A DNA stretch of 64,000 nt from CALMEH01 sp964548225. Lineage in GTDB: Bacteria > Acidobacteriota > Blastocatellia > Pyrinomonadales > Pyrinomonadaceae. The stretch spans positions 51,210 to 115,209 of the forward strand of contig CAZJQP010000005.1 of the NCBI GenBank assembly GCA_964548225.1. The letters are read 5' to 3'. The notes under the pieces are model-generated. The model did no database searches, was not told where the DNA came from, and saw nothing but the letters and a program-made list of their open reading frames with translations. Both the position numbers and the translations under genes were made by a program. Shown here piece after piece: positions 7,913 through 16,766 of the stretch (position 1 is its first letter; each line of letters begins with the position of its first letter).

Positions 7913-8833
7913 ATGAAAAAATTTCTGATTTTAACCGCAATCGCCACAGTTTCGGCGTTTGCATTTTTGACAGTTCAACACACGACCGAAGCGGAAGTCA
8001 TAATTTCCGACGCTGAAGAAATGAACAGCCGTGTAACGATTTCCAAAGGCGAAAGAATGTGCGGAACAGACCACAACGGACAACGCATCGAATCGGCTGA
8101 ACGCGATTTTCAATACCGTCTGAAAACCGCCGACGGCACAACAACTTCGAGTGTTACGGGCGGCACCATTAACGTCTATTTCCACGTTATCCGCAGCGGC
8201 ACAAGCGCATCGCAAGGTAATCTTTCAAGCACCGCAATCGCCAATCAAATGACCGTTTTGCGTAATGCTTTTTCACCTTGGGGATGGAATTTCAACCTTG
8301 TTTCAACCGATTATACAACCAATTCAACTTGGTATAACGGTTGTTATGGTTCGAGCGAAACCACAATGAAAAATGCTTTGCGGCAAGGCACGGCAGATGA
8401 TTTGAATATTTACACCTGCAATCCTTCGGGCGGAATTTTAGGTTATGCGACGTTTCCGTCGAGTTATACGAGCGCACCGAAAAAAGACGGCGTAGTTTTG
8501 CTTTATTCAAGTCTGCCGGGCGGAACAGCCGCGCCTTATAATCTTGGCGACACAGGCACGCACGAAGTCGGACATTGGATGGGCTTGTATCACACATTCC
8601 AGGGCGGATGCGCGGCAAGCACAACGAACGGCGGCGATTATGTTGCCGATACACCGGCGGAAAAATCAGCTGCTTTCGGTTGCCCGACCGGACGCAACAC
8701 TTGCTCTTCAGCTGGCAACGACCCGATTACAAACTTTATGGATTACACGGACGATTCTTGTATGTTCCAATTTACAACCGGACAAGATACGAGAATGGAT
8801 TCGCAATTTACTACTTATCGTTATAATCGCTAA
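7913..8833 (+). CDS. Secreted zinc metalloprotease, M43 (pappalysin/cytophagalysin) family
   Basis: A 306-residue secreted protease. A signal peptide (about residues 1-27) is followed by a propeptide-like region. The zinc motif HEVGHWMGLYH starts at His217 and fits HExxHxxGxxH. The Met-turn NFMDYTDDSCM lies about 55 residues later, as in M43 metzincins. Several cysteines (for example GGCAAS, FGCPTGRNTC, DDSCM) probably form disulfides, which fits an exported enzyme. A GGAG motif precedes the start at a rather long distance. The gene stands alone and is followed by a palindromic terminator shared with the convergent hydrolase. Confidence 0.9.
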   Translation: MKKFLILTAIATVSAFAFLTVQHTTEAEVIISDAEEMNSRVTISKGERMCGTDHNGQRIESAERDFQYRLKTADGTTTSSVTGGTINVYFHVIRSGTSASQGNLSSTAIANQMTVLRNAFSPWGWNFNLVSTDYTTNSTWYNGCYGSSETTMKNALRQGTADDLNIYTCNPSGGILGYATFPSSYTSAPKKDGVVLLYSSLPGGTAAPYNLGDTGTHEVGHWMGLYHTFQGGCAASTTNGGDYVADTPAEKSAAFGCPTGRNTCSSAGNDPITNFMDYTDDSCMFQFTTGQDTRMDSQFTTYRYNR

Positions 8834-8840
8834 CGCAATT

Positions 8841-8917
8841 TGATGGACAAAGAATAAGGGACGAGTGAGTAAAAGACAAATTTTACTTATCCCTCGTCCC
8901 TTATTTCTTGTCCATCA
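8841..8917. terminator. Bidirectional palindromic terminator built of period-7 words
   Basis: Arms 8841-8865 and 8893-8917 pair over 23 of 25 positions around a 27-nt loop, between two convergent genes. The right arm and its flank read TTATCCC, TCGTCCC, TTATTTC, TTGTCCA, TCATCCC: degenerate heptamers. No long T-run follows on either strand. A transcription-stop role is inferred from convergent position and stem strength. Confidence 0.65.
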
Positions 8918-8925
8918 TCCCTTAA

Positions 8926-9594
8926 TCACCTTCCGCCAAACCAAACTTTTATATCTTCGCGCATTTCTTCAGTAATTTCGTGCTTTGCTTCATAGCCTTT
9001 TGAAGTGAAAATATTCAGACGCTTCTTCAGTTTTTCCTTAAACATTTCGTATTTTTCGAGCGGATAAAATTCGTCGTCCGTCGAATAAAGATAAAAAACA
9101 TCGGCGGGAAGATGTTTATAGATTTCGTTTGTTTCCAAATCTCCCGGAATTCCACCGCAAACACCGATAATGCCGCGCAAAAGCGATGGAAACGTAAAAG
9201 CAAAACGAAAGTTCAAAGCGCAGGCTTGCGAAAATCCGAAAAGATAAAGTCTTTCCATATCAATCACATTTTCGCTTCGCAAATTTTCAATGATTTCCAA
9301 AATAAAATTGTGGTGCAAGGGAATTGATTCGTCCGGTTTGTAATCGGTCAGCCAGCCGAAACCGATTTTATAACCGCTGTCTGTCGGGCGAAAATGCTGA
9401 TGCGGAGCTTGAATTGAAACAACAACGAAATTTTCAGGCGCAACCGCTCGCGCTTCGCGCATCATATAGCGTTTATGTGCGCCATAACCGTGAACGGCAA
9501 TTAAAAGCGGCGCAGGTTTTTCTAAATTTTCAGGAATGTATAAGTCGTAGTAAAGTTTTATTTCGGCTTTCAAAAATAAATCAGTTTGCAACAT
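8926..9594 (-). CDS. Alpha/beta hydrolase, phospholipase/carboxylesterase type
   Basis: A 222-residue esterase-like protein, close in length to the phospholipase/carboxylesterase group. It has LLIAVHGYGAH for the oxyanion hole, GFSQA with Ser122 as nucleophile, STDDEFYP with Asp173 or Asp174 as acid, and AKHEIT with His205. No signal peptide is seen, so it is probably cytoplasmic. The substrate cannot be inferred. It is a single gene facing the metalloprotease gene, with the palindromic terminator between them. Confidence 0.85.
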   Translation of the reverse strand: MLQTDLFLKAEIKLYYDLYIPENLEKPAPLLIAVHGYGAHKRYMMREARAVAPENFVVVSIQAPHQHFRPTDSGYKIGFGWLTDYKPDESIPLHHNFILEIIENLRSENVIDMERLYLFGFSQACALNFRFAFTFPSLLRGIIGVCGGIPGDLETNEIYKHLPADVFYLYSTDDEFYPLEKYEMFKEKLKKRLNIFTSKGYEAKHEITEEMREDIKVWFGGR

Positions 9595-9678
9595 AAATCT
9601 AAGAGAACTTAACCAAGATTATTGTAAAGTAAATTCGTAAATTTTACATTTTTCCAGCCTTTTTTAGTTTTACTGCTT

Positions 9679-9760
9679 CCGAAATCAGAACAAAGAGCCG
9701 TAACGAATTGTCTGGTGCGGGGCATTTCCCAATTCGCTACTGTTCTTTGTTCCGATTTTC
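9679..9760. repeat. Imperfect intergenic palindrome
   Basis: The left arm (9679-9710) and the right arm (9730-about 9760) are inverted copies with a few mismatches. Both contain GAACAAAGA and CGAATTG blocks, and the loop is GC-rich. It fills the gap before the 3' end of the GNAT gene, so it may act as that gene's terminator on the minus strand. The layout resembles the longer palindromes at 1-149 and 44437-44564. Confidence 0.5.
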
Positions 9761-9767
9761 TTCAGCT

Positions 9768-10559
9768 TTAAATATCGCTGGTCAAAATAAAATTCCAATC
9801 CTTCGGTTTCATTCGATGCGATAAAATCGCGGCAGTAGAGGAAACCGGAAAATGATTTTTGAGTAATTTGTCCAAGTCAGTTTCGGCTTCGGCACAAATC
9901 ATATAAGTTCCTTTTTCTAAAGGCTTTTCCGCACCGTTCGCCGCCATTGCGCCGTGTTGAATATGAAAAAGCGGCAGACGTTCGCCCGTGCTTTTCATAA
10001 TCAAATCTTTTTTGCCTTCGAGCGAAAGATAAGAAATTTTTCCGAGATGTGTTTGTAAATTTTCGTGAATTTGTGTGGCTTGAATTTCGTCAAAACTATA
10101 AAAATTAATTTGTCCGGCATAGTCAATCGGAACTTGCGGCAGACGCTGTATCAACTTTACGACCGCGTTTTTACCGTTTGTCGGATTCATCGAAATCGCA
10201 TAACCACGCGAACATTTCAGATAATTTCGCGCCAGATTTTTCATAAAAAGTTTGACAGTAATGTGTTGACCTTGAAATTCGGGATGAATTTTCAAATCGC
10301 ACAGATACCAAACTTTAAAAATTTCGTTGCCAACGCGCAAAGTCCGTAAAATTCCCGCCGCGCAAGCAACAACCCGATTGTCTTCCATTGCAACGTGAAA
10401 AACAGGCAAACCTAACCGCTCGAAAAATGCGAAATAATTCGCACCGTGATTTAATTTAAAAAAATCGTCGCCGTAAGGATATTCCGTTGCGCCTTCAAGT
10501 TCTTGAAGGCGTGCGCTGAATTCTTTAAAGTCTTTTGTTCTTAACGGTTTAATTTCCAT
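9768..10559 (-). CDS. GNAT-family N-acetyltransferase
   Basis: A 263-residue protein with a GNAT-like N-terminal half. VVACAAGILRTL is followed by VWYLCDLKIHPEFQGQHITVKLFMKNL, where the HPEFQGQHI stretch takes the place of the acetyl-CoA binding Q/RxxGxG/A loop. SMNPTNGKNAVVKLI follows. The C-terminal half does not match anything I recognise. The glycine pattern is weaker than in classic GNATs, so the acetyl donor and acceptor are uncertain. It is downstream of the S46 peptidase gene but separated by a strong perfect hairpin. Confidence 0.7.
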   Translation of the reverse strand: MEIKPLRTKDFKEFSARLQELEGATEYPYGDDFFKLNHGANYFAFFERLGLPVFHVAMEDNRVVACAAGILRTLRVGNEIFKVWYLCDLKIHPEFQGQHITVKLFMKNLARNYLKCSRGYAISMNPTNGKNAVVKLIQRLPQVPIDYAGQINFYSFDEIQATQIHENLQTHLGKISYLSLEGKKDLIMKSTGERLPLFHIQHGAMAANGAEKPLEKGTYMICAEAETDLDKLLKNHFPVSSTAAILSHRMKPKDWNFILTSDI

Positions 10560-10602
10560 TTACGGAATATAATCTGTGGCTTGCCGATTTTTTATTTTTT
10601 TA

Positions 10603-10669
10603 CCTGCGAAACACGAGAAAGACGCTAAAAAATTCAATAAATTTTCGCGTCTTTCTCGTGTTTCGCAGG
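10603..10669. terminator. Perfect 23-bp stem hairpin
   Basis: CCTGCGAAACACGAG... (10603-10625) pairs without mismatch with 10647-10669 around a 21-nt AT-rich loop. A run of T follows on the plus strand (10672-10679), and A/T-rich sequence flanks it on the other side. It lies downstream of the S46 peptidase gene on the minus strand. The stem is much longer than a typical intrinsic terminator. Confidence 0.7.
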
Positions 10670-10677
10670 CATTTTTT

Positions 10678-12747
10678 TTATTTTCCGGTTAATTCTTTCG
10701 TCAAATCGCCTGCGTCGTAGAGTTTTCGCAAGGCTTCAAGAATTCCCGCGCTGTGAACGCCGATTGCCCGCGAGCCTTCGTTTTCTTCGATATACCAATA
10801 GCGATTAGAAAGTTTTTGAATGTTGCTGTCGAAATTGATGCCGACAAATTCGGCTTTGCGGTTGACTATTGGCGAGCCGCTCATTCCGCCGATAGTGTCT
10901 GCCGAATACGGAAAATTAAAGGGCGTTGCCAAATTTAATTTATTTCTTCCGTCGCGCCAGCGGGCAGGCAAATCGAACGGCGATTTTTCACCGAAACTTT
11001 CGGCACGGTCATACAAACCGTAAAACGTCGTTTTATATGGCACAAGCGTCGTATCTTCTTCATAGCCGTGAACTTTCCCGAAAGCCATCCGCAGATTGAA
11101 ATTCGCGTCCGGCGAAATTGTTCTGCCATAGACGGCAAAACGTGCATTAGCAATTTTCGCGCCTGCGCTCGTTTCAACCGAAACGATTTTTTCTTCGTTC
11201 CAAGCACGAAGTTCGCGGATTATCGGTTCGACTCTTTTGGCAAGCAAAATCATCGGGTCGTTTGATTTTGCAATTGCGTCCGCGCCGCCATCAAGCAGCA
11301 ATTTTCTTTCTGCAACGTCCTTCAATTTTGTTTCATTTATAGCACGTTTAACGACTTCCGCAGGTTCAGCATCGCCAATTGCGGCTTTGATAAACGGATC
11401 GTTTGCGCCAAGAGTTTTACGAGCTTCTTCAAGCCAGGCGGTCAACAAAACTTCTTCCATTTCCGCGTAAATCGGTGCGGGCGAAAGCAAATTTGCCTTA
11501 AAACCTTCAAGCCGTGCATCACTGAATTCGGGATAACGCTCTCCGCTCGGTTTTTTGATTTCTTCACTGTAACGCACAAGCAATGAAGCAATTGAAGCCA
11601 TACGCGACGGCGAAAGCGTCGAAAAAGAACGACGTTTTGCCATCATTGGCAAATCTGCGTAAATTTTTTCGATTTGCGCCCAAGCCGGCAAATATTCTTT
11701 CTCAAGCGCGGGATTTTTCGCTAATCCTTGTTTCAAATCTTGCTCTTCTTTTTCCTTACGCGCAAACATTCGCGGGTTGGTCAAACCTTCTTGTTGTCCT
11801 GTCAAACGCTTGAGCGAATTGTTCAGCGAACGAATCGCGCCGTTTGATTGACGGTCTTGTTCTGCGCCGCGTTTTGCATAATTTTGAAGCGCGAAAAGTT
11901 GTGTTTCCCAAATCTTTTTCTGCAAAGGATTTCCTGTGTCGCGCTGATATTTGAGTTGTGCGACGGTCAGAAGCCGCGCCGTCGAGCCGGGATTTCCCGA
12001 AGCGATAACAAATTCACCGTCCATCGGTCCGGTTTCCGACCATTTCAAGAAGTTCGGTGTTTTCGCCGGAACGCCGTTTTCGTAAGCGCGAAGAAAAGTT
12101 ATGTCCAAGTTATAACGCGGATAGGTGAAATTATCGTAATCGCCGCCAAAAAAAGCGATTTGCTCTTCGGGCGCAAAAACGAGTCGAATGTCCGTGTATT
12201 TTTTGAAACGATAAAGCCAATATTCGCCGCCGTTATAAAGCGAAATAACATCGCTTTTCAAACCTGTTTTTTCGATTGATTCTTTTTCAATCGCCGAAAT
12301 TGCGGCGCGGCGTTGCGTGTTTGCGTCTTTATCGCTTGCACCCGATTTGACGGCTGATTGCACACGCTCGGTAACATTTTCAAACGACATCAAAATATTC
12401 GCTTCCATATCGGGCGTTTTCAATTCTTCCGCCTGAGTTTTTGCATAAAAGCCGTCTTTTATCAAGTCACGCTCTTTTGTCGAAAGTTTCGCAATCTGCC
12501 CGCTGGCAACGTGATGATTGGTGATAATCAAACCGTCCGCCGAAACAAAGCTACCCGAACCACCTTCAAGCCGCACGGACGCAAGCCGCAGTCGGTCAAG
12601 CCATTCTTGTGACGGCTCAAAATTGTAACGCTCTTTCCATTGTTTCAAAGGCGGATTATCAAATGTCCACATTCCTTCGTCTGCAAGCGTCGGAAAAGCG
12701 TTAATTAAAAAACTTAAAATCAATAAAAAGACAGATATTTTTTTCAT
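10678..12747 (-). CDS. S46-family dipeptidyl peptidase (DPP7/DPP11-like)
   Basis: S46 peptidases are periplasmic serine peptidases that remove dipeptides from peptide N-termini and feed amino-acid catabolism. The 689-residue protein has a signal peptide (1-22). The trypsin-like triad is visible: His79 in ITNHHVAS, Asp215 in YPRYNLDITFLR and Ser625 in GGMSGSPIV. The length matches the family (about 700). It starts 3 nt after the stop of the upstream aminotransferase gene, so the two probably form an operon linking peptide breakdown and amino-acid metabolism. Confidence 0.93.
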   Translation of the reverse strand: MKKISVFLLILSFLINAFPTLADEGMWTFDNPPLKQWKERYNFEPSQEWLDRLRLASVRLEGGSGSFVSADGLIITNHHVASGQIAKLSTKERDLIKDGFYAKTQAEELKTPDMEANILMSFENVTERVQSAVKSGASDKDANTQRRAAISAIEKESIEKTGLKSDVISLYNGGEYWLYRFKKYTDIRLVFAPEEQIAFFGGDYDNFTYPRYNLDITFLRAYENGVPAKTPNFLKWSETGPMDGEFVIASGNPGSTARLLTVAQLKYQRDTGNPLQKKIWETQLFALQNYAKRGAEQDRQSNGAIRSLNNSLKRLTGQQEGLTNPRMFARKEKEEQDLKQGLAKNPALEKEYLPAWAQIEKIYADLPMMAKRRSFSTLSPSRMASIASLLVRYSEEIKKPSGERYPEFSDARLEGFKANLLSPAPIYAEMEEVLLTAWLEEARKTLGANDPFIKAAIGDAEPAEVVKRAINETKLKDVAERKLLLDGGADAIAKSNDPMILLAKRVEPIIRELRAWNEEKIVSVETSAGAKIANARFAVYGRTISPDANFNLRMAFGKVHGYEEDTTLVPYKTTFYGLYDRAESFGEKSPFDLPARWRDGRNKLNLATPFNFPYSADTIGGMSGSPIVNRKAEFVGINFDSNIQKLSNRYWYIEENEGSRAIGVHSAGILEALRKLYDAGDLTKELTGK

Positions 12748-12750
12748 AAT

Positions 12751-13911
12751 TTATTTCAAAACTCCTTTGATTTTTTCCATCGCGCCTTCTAAAATCTCGT
12801 CTTCGCGGGCGATGCAGATTCGCATAAATGCGTCCCAATCGTCCGAATCGGCAAACGCACTGCCGGGTGTTGCGCCGACTCCGGCTTTTTCCATCAGCAT
12901 TTCGTTAAATTTCAGTGCATCGTCAAATTCTTCGGGAATTCGCGCCCAGATATAAAATGCCGAGCCGGAATCATAAATTTTAAATCCCAAATCTTTGAGA
13001 TTTTCGCTGACAAAACGGCGTTTTCCTTCAAATTTTTCGCGCAGATTTCCGTAATAATTATCGTCCGCCATCAAGACTTTTGATAACGCCGCTTGCAAAG
13101 GAGTTGCCGGACAAACATTAACGATATTTGCAACCGTGTTTATCGGCGCAACGAGATTTCCTGCGCCGTAAGCATAACCCAACCGCCAGCCCGAAATGTT
13201 CCAAGATTTTGAAAACGAATTGACCGTTACGGTGCGTTCCCACATATCAGGCAAAGACGCAATCGGAATATGCGGATTTTCTCCATAGACATAATGTTCA
13301 TAAACTTCGTCGGATATGACCATCAAATCCAATTCTTTCGCTACGTCCGCAATCGCTTCGAGTTCGGTTTGCGTCATCACTTTGCCGGACGGATTCGCGG
13401 GCGTGCAAACGATAATTGCTTTAAGCGGAAATTCAGCACGGTCTTTTAATTTTTTGCATTTTTGAAATAGCGCATCTTTTTCAAACGTCAATCCAGCGTC
13501 CAATTCAAAAGTCTCAGTTTTACTGCCGAATTCTTCCAAAATCTTGCGATGATACGGATAATAAGGCTCGAAAACTAATGCGGATTTGCCGCGTAAAAAA
13601 GAATGCGCGATGCCGACGAGTGCGCCCGTTCCGCCGTTTGTAATCATTATTTCAAGCGGATTTGCTTCGACATCAACCTCAATTGAGTTATACTTTTTAA
13701 TCTTTTCCGCAACGGCTTTCCGCAAATTTGCATCGCCCTCAGAACCGCCGTAATGATTCTGACTGGCGGCGATAATTTCAGCCGCGTGGCGAGCCAATTC
13801 AGGATTTATCGGAAGTTCCGATTGACCTTGCACAAGATTGCCGCTTGGCGGCACAAGGCGCGTAATCGCGCGTATATCAGGTTTGATTTTTTTCGGTTTT
13901 GCTTCTGTCAT
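12751..13911 (-). CDS. PLP-dependent class I/II aminotransferase
   Basis: A 386-residue fold-type I aminotransferase. PANPSG (Asn173) and DEVYEHY (Asp201, Tyr204) contact PLP. Lys235 in NSFSKSWN forms the Schiff base, and GWRLGY (Arg243) continues the motif. A carboxylate-binding Arg near the C-terminus (FMRICIA) is also seen. The best guess is an aspartate/aromatic-type aminotransferase; the exact substrate cannot be told. It directly precedes the S46 peptidase gene, with a 3-nt gap on the same strand. Confidence 0.9.
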   Translation of the reverse strand: MTEAKPKKIKPDIRAITRLVPPSGNLVQGQSELPINPELARHAAEIIAASQNHYGGSEGDANLRKAVAEKIKKYNSIEVDVEANPLEIMITNGGTGALVGIAHSFLRGKSALVFEPYYPYHRKILEEFGSKTETFELDAGLTFEKDALFQKCKKLKDRAEFPLKAIIVCTPANPSGKVMTQTELEAIADVAKELDLMVISDEVYEHYVYGENPHIPIASLPDMWERTVTVNSFSKSWNISGWRLGYAYGAGNLVAPINTVANIVNVCPATPLQAALSKVLMADDNYYGNLREKFEGKRRFVSENLKDLGFKIYDSGSAFYIWARIPEEFDDALKFNEMLMEKAGVGATPGSAFADSDDWDAFMRICIAREDEILEGAMEKIKGVLK

Positions 13912-13997
13912 AAATTATAAAAATAGCAGTTTTGCGGGAAAATTTAAACGCAAAGACGCATTTGGTTTCAGTGGAGTTTAACAAAAGGAGCTTAACC

Positions 13998-14087
13998 TAT
14001 CACTTTTCACCTATCACCTATCACTTATTCCGAAAAGTAAAGCAATTTCTTCCGAAATAAGTGATAGGTGATAGGTGAAAAGTGATA
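13998..14087. repeat. Perfect 32-bp inverted repeat made of TATCACC heptamers
   Basis: The left arm reads TATCACT, TTTCACC, TATCACC, TATCACT, TATT, an obvious period of 7. The right arm (14056-14087) is its exact reverse complement, with a 26-nt loop between. It lies in the divergent gap between the aminotransferase and P450 genes. In that position a terminator makes little sense; an element insertion or a regulatory structure is possible. Confidence 0.8.
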
Positions 14088-14113
14088 TTTGCGCGTTTCG
14101 AGAAACGCGCAAA
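14088..14113. repeat. Second perfect hairpin, GC-rich, upstream of P450
   Basis: TTTGCGCGTTTC (14088-14099) and GAAACGCGCAAA (14102-14113) pair perfectly over 12 bp around a 2-nt centre. It abuts the larger heptamer palindrome and lies about 45 bp before the P450 start codon. It could be a protein-binding palindrome or cruciform; no regulator is identifiable. Confidence 0.5.
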
Positions 14114-14157
14114 TATTTCTGAAGACTTTGCGTAAAAAAATCTGCTAAAATTGCTTT

Positions 14158-15501
14158 ATGAAACCGCAACCGCAAAATTCACCGCCGACAATTCCGACTG
14201 ATTGGATTGGCGGGCATTTTCGTTCATTCCGCAAAGCTCCAACCGAATTCTTGACAAAAATGTCGAAACTCGGCGATGTTTCGACATTTCGAATCGGTAA
14301 AATTCCCGTTTTTTTGATAAATCATCCCGATTTAATCCGCGATTTGTTGGTTACAAATCACAGCAAATTTGTTAAAGGTCGCGCTCTGCAACGCGCTAAA
14401 TCTTTGCTTGGCGAAGGGCTTTTGACGAGCGAAAAAGAGTTTCACCTGCGCCAAAGACGAATGATTCAGCCCGCGTTTCACCGCGCAAGAATCAACGAAT
14501 ACGCCAAAGCGATGATTGAGTTCGGAGAAAAAATGTCGGGCGAATGGCGTGATGGCGATACGCGGGATATTGATAAAGAAATGATGCGCCTGACGCTTTG
14601 GATTGTCGGCAAAACCTTGTTCAGCGCAAACGTCGAAGACGAAGCGGACGAAGTTGGCACGGCGATGACAACGATTGTTTCGGCGTTTAATTTCATACTT
14701 TTACCGTTTTCCGAATACTTGGAAAAATTACCGCTTCCGCCGCTTAGAAAACTTCAAAAAGCGCGTCAGACACTTGATGAAGTGATTTATAAAATCATTA
14801 ATGAACGCCGAAAATCGAGTGAGGACAAAGGTGATTTGCTTTCGATGCTTTTGCTCGCACAAGACGAAGAAACCGGCAATGCGATGACCGACAAACAAGT
14901 CCGTGATGAAGCCTTGACGCTATTTTTAGCCGGACACGAAACAACTGCAAACGCTTTGGCTTGGACGTTTTATCTGCTTTCTCAAAATCCCGAAGCTGAA
15001 AAGAAATTTCACGCCGAACTTGATGAAATTTTAGGCGATAAACCAATCACGCCCGAAGATTACGGCAAACTGAAATTCACCGAATCGGTCTTGGCAGAAT
15101 CATTGCGTCTTTTTCCTCCTGCGTGGACGGTTGGGCGGCTGGCAACCGAAGAACACGAATTTAACGGCTATAAAATCGCACCGAAATCGCTCGTTCTTGC
15201 TTCACAATTCGTGATTCACCACGATTCAAGATTTTGGGAAAATCCCGAAAGTTTTCAACCCGAAAGATGGGAAAAACTCTCCATCAAAGAAGCCGGTAAC
15301 AAGTTTATTTATTTTCCGTTCAGCAAAGGCATTCGCAACTGCATTGGTGAAAATTTCGCGTGGATGGAAGGCGTTTTATTGTTGGCAATTTTGGGCAGAA
15401 ATTGGCGATTAAACTTAATGCCCGAACAAAAAATCGCGCTTCAACCAATGATTACTTTGCGCCCGAAATATGGAATGAAGATGCGGATTGAAAAAAGATA
15501 A
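14158..15501 (+). CDS. Cytochrome P450
   Basis: A 447-residue P450 monooxygenase. The I-helix oxygen-activation motif is AGHETT (258-263), the K-helix ExxR is ESLR (314-317), PERW lies in the meander region, and the heme loop is FPFSKGIRNCIGE with Cys395 as thiolate ligand. No N-terminal membrane anchor is seen, so it should be a soluble bacterial P450. The ETT pattern and the length resemble the CYP102/CYP4-like bacterial families. No ferredoxin or reductase gene is adjacent. The substrate is unknown. Two palindromes lie directly upstream. Confidence 0.94.
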   Translation: MKPQPQNSPPTIPTDWIGGHFRSFRKAPTEFLTKMSKLGDVSTFRIGKIPVFLINHPDLIRDLLVTNHSKFVKGRALQRAKSLLGEGLLTSEKEFHLRQRRMIQPAFHRARINEYAKAMIEFGEKMSGEWRDGDTRDIDKEMMRLTLWIVGKTLFSANVEDEADEVGTAMTTIVSAFNFILLPFSEYLEKLPLPPLRKLQKARQTLDEVIYKIINERRKSSEDKGDLLSMLLLAQDEETGNAMTDKQVRDEALTLFLAGHETTANALAWTFYLLSQNPEAEKKFHAELDEILGDKPITPEDYGKLKFTESVLAESLRLFPPAWTVGRLATEEHEFNGYKIAPKSLVLASQFVIHHDSRFWENPESFQPERWEKLSIKEAGNKFIYFPFSKGIRNCIGENFAWMEGVLLLAILGRNWRLNLMPEQKIALQPMITLRPKYGMKMRIEKR

Positions 15502-15625
15502 TTGAACCGTCAGGCAAAATTTTCTTTGAACCAATTTGAAATTTTCGGCGTATTATGTTTTTGTAAGTAATGTAGTCGTTCAAGAAGAACGGCGAAAATT
15601 TAGAACACGGAGAGTGTTGAGAAAA

Positions 15626-16669
15626 ATGAATAAAAAATATGATTTCGGAATCGTCATCGGACGGTTTCAGCCATTCCATTTAGCACATCAAAATTTAATC
15701 AAACATAGTTTAGCTTTAGCCGAAAAAGTCATTGTCATACTTGGCTCGGCGCGAAGTGCATCCGACGTGAAAAATCCGTTTACGCCCGCAATGCGCGAAG
15801 AAATTATCCGCGCTTGTTTTCCTAACGAGGCGGACAGATTGATTTTTCGTTCGGTGCGAGATTATCCATATAACGACCACGTTTGGACGGCGGAAGTTCA
15901 AAATATCGTCGCCGAAGTTGCTGAAGAAAAGGAATCGGCGAAAATTGCGATTGTCGGATTTTTCAAAGACCGCAGTTCATATTATTTGAATCTTTTTCCG
16001 CAATGGAATTTTGAAGAGTTTTACTGCACGGATAAAAAACTTTTGAACTTAAACGCATCGCAAATCCGCGAAAAATATTTTACGGAAAGCGTTGATTGGA
16101 AAGAGTTTCTGCCATCGCAGGTTTCCGTCGCGCTCGATGTTTTCAAGCAAACGGAAGATTTTCCGAATCTCCAAAAAGAATTTGAATACTTGCAAAAATA
16201 CAAAGCCGACACGCGCTTCGTCGGTGTTCCTTATGAACCTGTATTTTTAACAACAGACGCGGTTGTTGTCCAGAGCGGACATATTCTTGTCATTCGGCGC
16301 GGACACCAACCCGGCAAAGGTTTGCTCGCGCTTCCGGGCGGGTTTTTGGCTGGCAACCTGACGCTTGAAGACAACGCCATCAAAGAATTAAAAGAAGAAA
16401 CGCAAATCAAAGTTCCCGCGCAAGTCCTTCGCGGAAGCATCAAATCATCGCACGTTTTCGATTATCCCGAACGCTCACAGCGCGGACGAACCGTAACTTT
16501 CGCCTATTTCATCGAACTCGAATCAAACTTAAAAGACGGTTTGCCCCGCGTCAAAGGCGGCGACGACGCGGCAAAAGCCTTCTGGCTTCCGCTTTCGGCT
16601 TTGGGCGAAAAGGAAGACGAATTTTTTGAAGATCATCTGCATATTTTGCGTTATTTTTTAGGTTTGTAA
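15626..16669 (+). CDS. Bifunctional NMN adenylyltransferase / Nudix hydrolase (NadM-Nudix)
   Basis: This 347-residue fusion should convert NMN and ATP to NAD and hydrolyse ADP-ribose or a related dinucleotide. The N-terminal nucleotidyltransferase has GRFQPFHLAH (12-21) and NASQIREKY near residue 150. The C-terminal Nudix domain has LPGGFLAG and KELKEETQ. The box is slightly degenerate, with Leu at the usual first Glu and Lys for Arg, but the metal-binding EE pair remains. I chose the ATG at 15626; the earlier in-frame ATG adds 30 residues before the nucleotidyltransferase strand. It forms a group with the NADAR and NAMPT genes downstream. Confidence 0.92.
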   Translation: MNKKYDFGIVIGRFQPFHLAHQNLIKHSLALAEKVIVILGSARSASDVKNPFTPAMREEIIRACFPNEADRLIFRSVRDYPYNDHVWTAEVQNIVAEVAEEKESAKIAIVGFFKDRSSYYLNLFPQWNFEEFYCTDKKLLNLNASQIREKYFTESVDWKEFLPSQVSVALDVFKQTEDFPNLQKEFEYLQKYKADTRFVGVPYEPVFLTTDAVVVQSGHILVIRRGHQPGKGLLALPGGFLAGNLTLEDNAIKELKEETQIKVPAQVLRGSIKSSHVFDYPERSQRGRTVTFAYFIELESNLKDGLPRVKGGDDAAKAFWLPLSALGEKEDEFFEDHLHILRYFLGL

Positions 16670-16766
16670 ATAAATTTCGGCGCGAACAAACTCAGGTAAC
16701 ATAAAGCGAATCAAACGATTATCTGTCTTGTTCTAATTAAACAAATCTTAAAATGGGAGAATATCT

